DNA of 64,000 bases from Tenacibaculum agarivorans (lineage in GTDB: Bacteria > Bacteroidota > Bacteroidia > Flavobacteriales > Flavobacteriaceae). This document shows positions 43,101 to 49,081 of the stretch, one piece after another. The translations under genes were made by a program, and so were the position numbers. The stretch spans positions 310,001 to 374,000 of the forward strand of contig NZ_MSMP01000001.1 in NCBI RefSeq assembly GCF_001936575.1, given 5' to 3'. The notes beneath the pieces were generated by a model, which saw only the letters and a program-made list of their open reading frames with translations, searched no databases and was not told the DNA's origin. Each line of letters opens with the position of its first letter. Position 1 is the stretch's first letter.

Positions 43101-43115
43101 ATGTAGTGGTGATCT

Positions 43116-43430
43116 CTGTTTATGATTAAAAGTGAGGGCAGGAAATTTACTAAGCTTTTTACAATTAACACGATAGGTAAACAACCTAAGTTAGATTAGT
43201 GTCATTTTAAAATTAGTGTTTTAATTTTAACATCACTTCTAGTGAAATTACCTGTAATATAACTAAGAGAAATTTTGTGCTGAATCAAATTCAGCAGAGC
43301 TATTGAGAAGCTTTCAATATGCATATTGTTCTCGATACACTTTTACTTTTGATTTCGACTAAGCTCAATCACCAGAAAAAGCACTCGAACTGACAATTAG
43401 TGTTTTGAAGACTTAACTGATCAAAATATG
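43116..43430. other. Spacer inside the small RNA array
   Basis: About 315 bp without coding frame or RNA signals, ending in a family 1 dispersed repeat (43260-43402). Confidence 0.45.
43260..43402. repeat. Dispersed intergenic repeat, family 1
   Basis: GCTGAATCAAATTCAGC dyad, TTCTCGATACACTTTTAC, CGACTAAGCTCAATCACCAG and CACTCGAACTGACAATTAG. This is the fullest copy in the window; compare 6760-6895. Confidence 0.65.
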
Positions 43431-43431
43431 A

Positions 43432-43509
43432 AGCAAAAAAAAGAGGCTGTCACGCAACCTCTTATATAATCCCCTAAAATGTTTTCACCCTTACATTGTG
43501 GATGATCAC
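43432..43509 (-). ncRNA. Predicted small RNA 4 of the array (diverged)
   Basis: About 78 nt on minus. The -7 box TACATTTG is the complement of 43515-43522. In the minus-strand RNA the terminator stem AGAGGUUG / CAGCCUCU pairs fully with one U-G wobble, whereas the plus-strand RNA would have an A-C mismatch; this supports minus-strand transcription. The internal conserved segments are kept although the surrounding DNA has diverged. Confidence 0.68.
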
Positions 43510-43514
43510 TGAAA

Positions 43515-43575
43515 CAAATGTATGGGATAGTCACATTTTTATAAAGGGGATTTCCGCAAAAAAAAATGTGGATTT
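43515..43575 (-). promoter_or_regulatory. 61-bp promoter module of small RNA 4
   Basis: CAAATGTA (43515-43522), 25 bp, GGATTTCCGCA (43548-43558), 8 A residues, TGTGGATTT (43567-43575). The spacer between is different in sequence but identical in length. Confidence 0.75.
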
Positions 43576-43598
43576 CTGCAAATGGTTGTTTTTGAACC

Positions 43599-43694
43599 AA
43601 AAAAAACCCTTCAACCACGTTGAAGGATTCAATTCTTCTTTCTAATCTTTCCAAGGAATTTTTCCCTTTGTTCGTTTGAACTATTAAACTAATT
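43599..43694 (-). ncRNA. Predicted small RNA 5 of the array (unrelated body)
   Basis: About 95 nt on minus. The -7 box TACATTTG is the complement of 43700-43707. The terminator is CCTTCAAC / GTTGAAGG (43608-43615, 43619-43626) with a T-run at 43599-43606. The body shares no obvious sequence with RNAs 1-4, but the promoter module has the same geometry. A short coding function cannot be excluded. Confidence 0.55.
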
Positions 43695-43699
43695 CGATA

Positions 43700-43760
43700 C
43701 AAATGTAACTAAGTTGTTTCTCCTCTGGAAAGGGATATCTGTAACTGAAAATGTGGATTT
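43700..43760 (-). promoter_or_regulatory. 61-bp promoter module of small RNA 5
   Basis: CAAATGTA (43700-43707), 25 bp of unrelated sequence, GGATATCTGTA (43733-43743), 8 bp, TGTGGATTT followed by CCGCA (43752-43765). It lies 11 bp from the stop of the response regulator gene. Confidence 0.7.
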
Positions 43761-43770
43761 CCGCAACGGG

Positions 43771-44448
43771 TTAATCCAATATACCTAACTCTTTAGCTTT
43801 CAGCACTAAATCTGTATTATTATTAGCTTGTAAGTCTGTTCTAAGTTTTGCCAATTTGTTTTCTATGGATCTAATTTTTAAAAAACTACCATCTTCTTTT
43901 TTTACAACCCCCTCTAAGTTACTGATCTTAGGGTGGTTTGGTAATTCTTTTAAAATTTGAATAGCTACATCATCCATTTGAATTTCAACTAATGCTCTTT
44001 TCAATAGCTTCTGATGAATTTCATGTGTGTAGTATATTTCGCCTGCTAACATTTTTTGAATGGCAAAATTTAACTCATTCGTATTACATTTTCCTTTTAG
44101 TAAATACGCTGAAGGTTCTAAGTTTCTAATTACATTAAAAATACGATTGGTTTCAGAGTGCCCAGTAAGCACACCTACTTTAATATCTATATTTTCCGAT
44201 CGTAATGTTTTAATTAGGTTTTCACCGCTATCTATTTTAGAACTATTATCTGTATTATCGAAACTTAAATCTGTAAAAAGAATATCAAATGGCTCATCAA
44301 CCAATGCTACTTTAATTTTAGCATAAGCATCATCACACGAGTTTGTAGTTACAATATCTAAATTTTCTATTCCGTTTAAATACGAAAGTATTCCTTCAAT
44401 GATTAACTGGTGATCGTCTGTTAAGAGTATTTTAGTAGTTTTAGGCAT
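43771..44448 (-). CDS. NarL-type response regulator
   Basis: A 225-residue regulator. Receiver domain about residues 5-130 with the acidic pair in LLTDDHQLIIEGI, phospho-acceptor D60 in FDILFTDLSF, and LLKGKCNTNEL near the end. The C-terminal part (about 150-225, VAIQILKELPNHPKISNLEG, IRSIENKLAKLRTDLQANNN) has the spacing of a helix-turn-helix output domain, though it is not a textbook LuxR HTH. It overlaps the kinase gene by 8 bp. The five small RNA promoter modules begin 11 bp behind its stop codon, making it the prime candidate for their activator. Confidence 0.85.
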   Translation of the reverse strand: MPKTTKILLTDDHQLIIEGILSYLNGIENLDIVTTNSCDDAYAKIKVALVDEPFDILFTDLSFDNTDNSSKIDSGENLIKTLRSENIDIKVGVLTGHSETNRIFNVIRNLEPSAYLLKGKCNTNELNFAIQKMLAGEIYYTHEIHQKLLKRALVEIQMDDVAIQILKELPNHPKISNLEGVVKKEDGSFLKIRSIENKLAKLRTDLQANNNTDLVLKAKELGILD

Positions 44449-46276
44449 TTAGAGGTACTTGAATTGCTATTTGGGTTCCTTTTTCTAATTCACTAGAAAT
44501 AGCCAACTTACCATTTAATTCCCCAACTCTCTCATCCATATTTTGTAAGCCAATTCCTTTTTTAGAATTATTTGTGTTGAAACCTTTACCGTTGTCTTGA
44601 ATATCCAAATGTACAGCTTTTTTATGTACTTTAAAATTTATATCTATTCTAGATGCTTCGGCGTACTTCTGACAATTCTGAATGCTTTCTCTAATACTTA
44701 AATATAATACTCTTTTTATGGACTGATTTACATTGTGCCAATTGATCTCTTTTAGTCCATGTACCCTAATGATAAACCCTGGCTCGAAGTAATCACTAAT
44801 TAGGTTAATAATCTGATCTACAAAGTTTACTTTCTCAAAACTTACACTACTCAATTGATGCGATAGGTTTCGAACGTTTTCTTTTACCTCTTCTAATTTT
44901 TGTGCCTCTGGTAGTAACTGTGATTGCGCTAATTTTTGATGCAACAAACGTAAATCTCCAGCTACCTCATCATGTAACGATTTTGCAATTTGCCTACGTT
45001 CATTTTCTCTGGCTTGTATTTTTTGTAATTGCGCTTGATACAATAACCGTTTTCTACGAAAAGAAAAGAAGGAAATACTCGATAATAAAATAAGTACACT
45101 TAAAATAGCTACTAGCCAACCTATTATTTTTTGCTGTCGTTGCTTTTCTACTTCAGCCAAACGCTTTTCATTCTCTGACTTTAAAAAAGTGTTTTCTTTT
45201 TCTTTTTTATCCGTCTCATAACGGATTTTAGCAAACTGATTTTTTAACTGACGTTCTTGTTGAAATAAACTGTCGTTTAAAGTTATATATTCTTCTAAAT
45301 AGGCTTTAGATTCATTACCTGAGCTTAAAACAGAAAGTAATTGTAAAGCATCTAACCAACGCTTATTATTATGAGTTTGCTTGGCATATTTTAGAGCCTC
45401 AAGACCATATAGTTTAGCATTTTGGTTTTTATTTATATCTATATAAAAATTAGCTATATTTAGTAAAGTAGTACTAACCCCTTGTAAGTTATTTTCTCTT
45501 TTTTTTATTTCTAATACTTTATTGTAGCGATTTATTACTTGATCTTTCATCCCTAACTGCAACTCGCTAAATATTAAATTTTCTAATAGTAATGAGTATT
45601 GATGAGGGTGGTTTTGCTCTATACTATCGAACTTTAACCCCTTTAAAAAGTACTCTTTTGCTTTATTATGTTTTGATTGGTTTTGATATAAAAATCCTAA
45701 ATTATTTATCGTAAACAAATACTCCCTATCATTCTTATTATTTTTATTGATCTCTAAAGCTTTATTATAATAAATAGATGCTTCTTCTTTTTTATCTAAC
45801 TCTTCAGCAACAACACCGAGATTATTATATACTACCTCAATGTATTTATATGATTTTATTGGTTCTAAATATTGCAAAGCTTCTATAGAGCTGATTTCAC
45901 TGCCTAAAAAATCTTTTGCATTTCTCTGCAGTACAGCTAAACTTAACAAACGCCTACCAACTGCTAAAGAATCATTAATTAGCTTTGAAATGTTCTTTGA
46001 TTCATGATAAAAATAAAAAGCACTATCATTTTTATAAGTTAATTTATGCTGTAATGCTTTAAAATGATAGTATTTAGCAAATAAAATAGAGTCCCCTTCT
46101 AAATTATACAAAGAATCTACCTGAGTAGTTATTTTTTGTAACTTATTCAGATCTTTAGAAAAATATGCTTGTCTTCCTCTTTCTATCAACTCGTTTTTAA
46201 TTGAAGGTCTTTCATTTAAATCCTGAGCAAATATGACAAGAGGAAACAATAAAAAAATAAGTAGTCGTTTAATCAT
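44441..46276 (-). CDS. TPR-containing sensor histidine kinase (NarL partner type)
   Basis: A 611-residue kinase. Signal peptide (about residues 1-18, ending VIFAQ), then TPR repeats to about residue 330 (YNNLGVVAEELDKKEEASIY, FTINNLGFLYQNQSKHNKA), probably periplasmic. A coiled stretch and one transmembrane helix follow (about 383-403, IGWLVAILSVLILLSSISFF). The HisKA_3 phospho-acceptor is H435 in RRQIAKSLHDEVAGDL, and the HATPase is at about 510-605 (ESIQNCQKYAEASRIDINFK, DNGKGFNTNNSKKGIGLQNM). It overlaps the response regulator gene. A TPR sensor facing outward suggests a peptide or protein ligand. Confidence 0.9.
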   Translation of the reverse strand: MIKRLLIFLLFPLVIFAQDLNERPSIKNELIERGRQAYFSKDLNKLQKITTQVDSLYNLEGDSILFAKYYHFKALQHKLTYKNDSAFYFYHESKNISKLINDSLAVGRRLLSLAVLQRNAKDFLGSEISSIEALQYLEPIKSYKYIEVVYNNLGVVAEELDKKEEASIYYNKALEINKNNKNDREYLFTINNLGFLYQNQSKHNKAKEYFLKGLKFDSIEQNHPHQYSLLLENLIFSELQLGMKDQVINRYNKVLEIKKRENNLQGVSTTLLNIANFYIDINKNQNAKLYGLEALKYAKQTHNNKRWLDALQLLSVLSSGNESKAYLEEYITLNDSLFQQERQLKNQFAKIRYETDKKEKENTFLKSENEKRLAEVEKQRQQKIIGWLVAILSVLILLSSISFFSFRRKRLLYQAQLQKIQARENERRQIAKSLHDEVAGDLRLLHQKLAQSQLLPEAQKLEEVKENVRNLSHQLSSVSFEKVNFVDQIINLISDYFEPGFIIRVHGLKEINWHNVNQSIKRVLYLSIRESIQNCQKYAEASRIDINFKVHKKAVHLDIQDNGKGFNTNNSKKGIGLQNMDERVGELNGKLAISSELEKGTQIAIQVPLNA

Positions 46277-46290
46277 TTACTTGTAAAATC

Positions 46291-46327
46291 AAAAAAACCA
46301 TTATTTATCAAAAATAATGGTTTTTTT
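46291..46327. terminator. Bidirectional Rho-independent terminator
   Basis: AAAAAAACCATTATTT / AAAATAATGGTTTTTTT with a short loop. It lies 15 bp upstream of the kinase start and ends the short peptide gene at 46357, so the kinase relies on read-through or its own start nearby; TATTTTTG on minus lies inside the stem. Confidence 0.88.
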
Positions 46328-46356
46328 AATTTTCTAATTAGATAATTAGTCTATTT

Positions 46357-46494
46357 TTATCTATCACCATCTCCTGTTCCTGTATCTCCACCTCCACCTC
46401 CAGTAGATGTTCCGCCTCCTGTTGTAGGGCCTTCTTTTTCTTCGTTTGGAAATTTAGTAACTCCATTTTTTTGATTTTGAGTAATACTTAGCAT
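46357..46494 (-). CDS. 45-residue Gly-rich peptide
   Basis: Start chosen at the ATG at 46494 (MLSITQNQKNGVTKFPNEEK); a longer frame is unlikely. After EGPTTGGG the peptide is almost only Gly, Thr and Asp (TSTGGGGGDTGTGDGDR). The N-terminal half resembles short leader sequences of flavobacterial exported or modified peptides, and the GGG step is where a double-glycine processing site would be. It is just upstream of the TPR kinase on the same strand with a terminator between them. Function unknown. Confidence 0.5.
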   Translation of the reverse strand: MLSITQNQKNGVTKFPNEEKEGPTTGGGTSTGGGGGDTGTGDGDR

Positions 46495-46560
46495 GTTTAG
46501 AATTTTAAAGTTAATAATACAATAATCACTTAAATTTAAATCTTTCTGGCTAAAAAACAC

Positions 46561-46971
46561 AATATACGACTCGTTTTCAACTGTAAATCAATAAATTGTT
46601 AGTTTTTTAACACGAATTTTAAATTTAGTTACTCTAATGTAAACTTATAATCTCTCTGTTTTTAGATTTTTCGTCATAGCTATTGCTAATTGACGTTAGT
46701 TTCCCTGTTTACAAAGATAAACAAACATTTTATTTGGGTAAGAGAAAAAAACAACGTCTTTACAGTGATCAGTTATCATTAATCAATTATCAATTTTAGT
46801 TTCCTTCGAGTGCCTCAGGAAACGCTTTGTGATTAAGAAAAGAAAGTCTTTGCGAGTGAAACGCAGTGGAACGAAGCAATCTGTTGTTTGAGAAACGAGA
46901 AGCAAGAAACAAGAATCGAGACATATTTCTAGCCCCAAGGGAAGCACTTAAATTATTTCTAATGAAGACAT
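46561..46971. other. Spacer with family 2 repeat
   Basis: No gene seen. Positions 46835-46930 are a family 2 repeat (CTTTGCGAGTGAAACGCAGT, GAAGCAATCTGTTGTTTGAG). The rest is AT-rich and presumably carries the promoter of the 46357 peptide. Confidence 0.5.
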
Positions 46972-47001
46972 AAAAAAAACCGTTATTAACTAACAACGGT
47001 C
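46972..47001 (-). terminator. Rho-independent terminator of leader peptide D
   Basis: On minus: ACCGTT / AACGGT with a 10-nt loop, followed by eight T. 25 bp after the peptide stop. Confidence 0.75.
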
Positions 47002-47025
47002 TTAAACTTTTAAAAGAAATATAAT

Positions 47026-47184
47026 CTAACAAACTTCTACAGTCTCATCGCAAACAGGTGTAGTGTTTACATCTCCGCTTCCATTACTTCCACCACCACC
47101 GCTTCCAGGACATGGTCTTCCTCCTCCATATACATTTAATAATTCTTTTTTTACAATTGCAAACTGCTTTAAATTTTCTAACAT
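47026..47184 (-). CDS. Double-glycine leader peptide D
   Basis: A 52-residue peptide: leader MLENLKQFAIVKKELLNVYG followed by GG (residues 20-22, YGGG). The core is Gly/Ser-rich with three Cys (RPCPGSGGGGSNGSGD, TTPVCDETVEVC). The leader has the acidic/hydrophobic pattern and GG site recognised by peptidase-containing ABC exporters. It is monocistronic with its own terminator and has 11-bp direct repeats about 35 bp upstream. It could be a signal, bacteriocin or modified peptide. Confidence 0.7.
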   Translation of the reverse strand: MLENLKQFAIVKKELLNVYGGGRPCPGSGGGGSNGSGDVNTTPVCDETVEVC

Positions 47185-47219
47185 AATTTTAGTTTTAAAA
47201 GATTAATAAAGAGGAAAAA

Positions 47220-47252
47220 TACTTTTGCAATACTTTTGCAATACTTTTAAAA
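47220..47252. repeat. Three 11-bp direct repeats upstream of leader peptide D
   Basis: TACTTTTGCAA at 47220-47230 and 47231-47241, then TACTTTTAAAA at 47242-47252, head to tail with an 11-bp period. Each of the first two also contains a plus-strand TAnnTTTG box. Likely a regulator-binding or promoter array. Confidence 0.6.
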
Positions 47253-47314
47253 CAAATTTTTGCTGTTAAAAAAAGGATAAAGTAATTTTTTGTGTTTGGG
47301 AGTGGAGCATGAAC

Positions 47315-47471
47315 GTTTTTGCGAGTGAAACGAAGCAATCTGTTGTTTGAGAAACATGAAGCAAGAGGTGAGAGAAAACTAATTCAATACTGCTATTTAG
47401 AATACTGGAAATTACTAACTCTTAGTAATAAGATCACTTCGGTCATTTCGATCCCTCGTGATGACGGAAAA
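47315..47471. repeat. Direct repeat left of the ParDE genes
   Basis: Family 2 sequence (GAAGCAATCTGTTGTTTGAG) followed by TACTGCTATTTAGAATACTGG and AAATTACTAACTCTTAG and ending CCCTCGTGATGACGGAAA. A near-identical block is at 48262-48408; a shorter copy is at 47529-47605. Confidence 0.75.
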
Positions 47472-47676
47472 AATAAACGTCTTTGCGAGCGATCCCTGGA
47501 TGTTTCCTGAGGTTCTCGAAGGAAAGAGATGGGGAAGCGAAGCAATCTGTTGTTTGAGAAACGAGAAGCAAGAAACAAGAGAAAAGACTAATTCAATACT
47601 TCTATCTTATTATAACAATGGAAAAGAATTTGTGTTTGATTCGTTTTTGGTGTATTTTTACATCAAACAATACATT

Positions 47677-47922
47677 ATGTCTAGACAAAGTATATCATTT
47701 ACAAAACCAAACGATGAGTGGCTAAAAGCTCAAGTAGACAGTAAAGAATATTCAAGTAAAAGTGAGTTAGTTAACGACTTGATTAGACAAGCCAGAAAAC
47801 AACAAGTTCAAATTGATTGGATTAAAGCTAAACTAGAAAAAGCTGAACATAGTGGATTTACAAACGATAGTAAAGAAAGTATTTTAGCACAATCTAAGTC
47901 TTTTCTAAATGGCCCAATATAG
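47677..47922 (+). CDS. ParD-like antitoxin
   Basis: An 81-residue protein from the ATG at 47677. A much longer upstream extension in frame would translate repeat DNA and is rejected. The N-terminal ribbon-helix-helix (QSISFTKPNDEWLKAQVDSK, SSKSELVNDLIRQARKQQVQ) is the DNA-binding and dimerisation part. The C-terminal helix (IDWIKAKLEKAEHSGF) wraps the toxin in this family. It overlaps the toxin gene by 14 bp, antitoxin first. Confidence 0.9.
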   Translation: MSRQSISFTKPNDEWLKAQVDSKEYSSKSELVNDLIRQARKQQVQIDWIKAKLEKAEHSGFTNDSKESILAQSKSFLNGPI

Positions 47923-48196
47923 GTTATCCAACGAAGCAAAAAATGACTTAATTCGGATTCATCACTACGGAGTTGAAAAATTTGGAATGACCCAAGCAGA
48001 CAAATACTTTGAATCCTTTTTCAATTATTTTGACATCATTGCTGAACGTCCTTTTTCCTTTGAATCCGTAGATTTTATAAAAAAAGGATATAGACGCTGT
48101 GTGTGCAGTGTTGACAGTATTTACTACAAAATAAATGGAAACACTGTAGAAATAATGGCAATAGTAGGAAAACAAGATTTGAATGAAAAACTATGA
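47909..48196 (+). CDS. ParE/RelE-family toxin
   Basis: A 95-residue protein of the ParE type: YRLSNEAKNDLIRIHHYGVE, ADKYFESFFNYFDIIAERPF, and the C-terminal YRRCVCSVDSIYYKINGNTV and MAIVGKQDL. ParE toxins poison gyrase; RelE relatives cleave mRNA. The adjacent ParD-like partner favours ParE. The pair lies between direct repeats, consistent with mobile acquisition. Confidence 0.9.
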   Translation: MAQYRLSNEAKNDLIRIHHYGVEKFGMTQADKYFESFFNYFDIIAERPFSFESVDFIKKGYRRCVCSVDSIYYKINGNTVEIMAIVGKQDLNEKL

Positions 48197-48261
48197 TTCA
48201 AATTAAACCTCTTTATCAGCGGAACCCTTAACGTTTCCTGAGGTTATCAAAGGAAAGATAA

Positions 48262-48408
48262 GGGGAAGCAATCTGTTGTTTGAGAGACGAGAAGCAAGAA
48301 ACAAGAGAAAAGACTAATTCAATACTGCTATTTAGAATGCTGGAAATTACTAACTCTTAGAATGAGATCACTTCGGTAATTTCAATCCCTCGTGATGACG
48401 GAAACATA
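48262..48408. repeat. Direct repeat right of the ParDE genes
   Basis: GAAGCAATCTGTTGTTTGAG, then GACTAATTCAATACTGCTAT, AAATTACTAACTCTTAG and CCCTCGTGATGACGGAAA in the same order as 47315-47471. Confidence 0.75.
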
Positions 48409-48420
48409 TAGCAAGTTATT

Positions 48421-48951
48421 CTAACCTCTTAACTTACAAAACAAATCCCATAACACTACTCCACAACTTACAGAAATATTTAGCGAGTGCTTGGTACCTA
48501 ATTGTGGAATTTCAATACATACATTAGAAGCAGAAACTACGTCTTGCTGTACGCCTTTTACTTCATTACCAAATACCACAGCATATTTTTGATTTGGTAC
48601 TACACTAAACGTATCTAACATAGTACTATTTTCTGCTTGCTCTATGGATAAAACCTGAACACCTTCAGCCTTTAATTTTTCTACCAAGGTCAAGGTATCT
48701 TCTACATATTCCCAAGCTACAGATTCCGTAGATCCTAATGCAGTTTTATGAATTTCTTTATTAGGTGGTGTAGCGGTTATACCACACAAATATATTTTTT
48801 CAATTAAAAACGCATCCGAAGTTCTAAATACTGAACCTACATTATTTAAACTTCTAATATTATCTAACACCACTATAATTGGCGTTTTATCAGCATTTTT
48901 AAACTCTTCTACAGATATTCTTCCTAGTTCGCTATTTCTTAGTTTCCTCAT
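48421..48951 (-). CDS. TrmH/SpoU-type RNA methyltransferase
   Basis: A 176-residue protein from the ATG at 48951 (MRKLRNSELGRISVEEFKNA); an extension to 49008 is less likely. SPOUT-fold motifs: IVVLDNIRSLNNVGSVFRTS, YLCGITATPPNKEIHKTALG, VVFGNEVKGVQQDVV and the knot segment IEIPQLGTKHSLNISVSCGV. 2'-O-methylates tRNA or rRNA using SAM; the target base is not deducible. Divergent from mutS. Confidence 0.9.
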   Translation of the reverse strand: MRKLRNSELGRISVEEFKNADKTPIIVVLDNIRSLNNVGSVFRTSDAFLIEKIYLCGITATPPNKEIHKTALGSTESVAWEYVEDTLTLVEKLKAEGVQVLSIEQAENSTMLDTFSVVPNQKYAVVFGNEVKGVQQDVVSASNVCIEIPQLGTKHSLNISVSCGVVLWDLFCKLRG

Positions 48952-49047
48952 GTTTAGTTCGCAGTATATAGTTGGCAGTCGACAGTTATTTTTAAATAAA
49001 ATATTCACAAACTGTTCACTGAAAACTGCCTACTGATGACTTTTTTC

Positions 49048-49055
49048 TATCTTCG
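49048..49055 (+). promoter_or_regulatory. -7 box upstream of mutS
   Basis: TATCTTCG, one mismatch from TAnnTTTG, 26 bp before the mutS start. The same variant occurs at the S24 repressor promoter. Confidence 0.45.
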
Positions 49056-49081
49056 CAAAACTAACTTAAAAATCTATAAAC

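Larger units (their letters stand above)
42298..43115. repeat. Tandem 330-bp repeat, two and a half copies
   Basis: Copies begin near 42298, 42628 and 42956; the third stops around 43115. The same -7 boxes recur at 42382, 42712 and 43040 (offsets 330 and 328). Copies 1 and 2 are nearly identical including the spacer between RNA genes (TGAGATTATGAAAAGAAATC and onward). Each copy carries one predicted RNA gene. Confidence 0.9.

Noticed and set aside
42298..43115. CRISPR array
   Set aside because: The repeat unit is about 330 bp with promoter, terminator and conserved spacer, not short repeats with unique spacers, and there are no cas genes.
43421..43702. 93-codon frame on minus through small RNAs 4 and 5
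   Set aside because: It crosses two terminators and two promoter modules, has no family features, and is not open in copies 1-3.
46796..47032. 78-codon frame on minus upstream of the Gly-rich peptide
   Set aside because: It is mostly family 2 repeat sequence, and similar frames appear in the other copies.
47458..47676. Upstream extension of the ParD-like antitoxin
   Set aside because: The extension translates dispersed repeat DNA; the ribbon-helix-helix family starts at the ATG at 47677.
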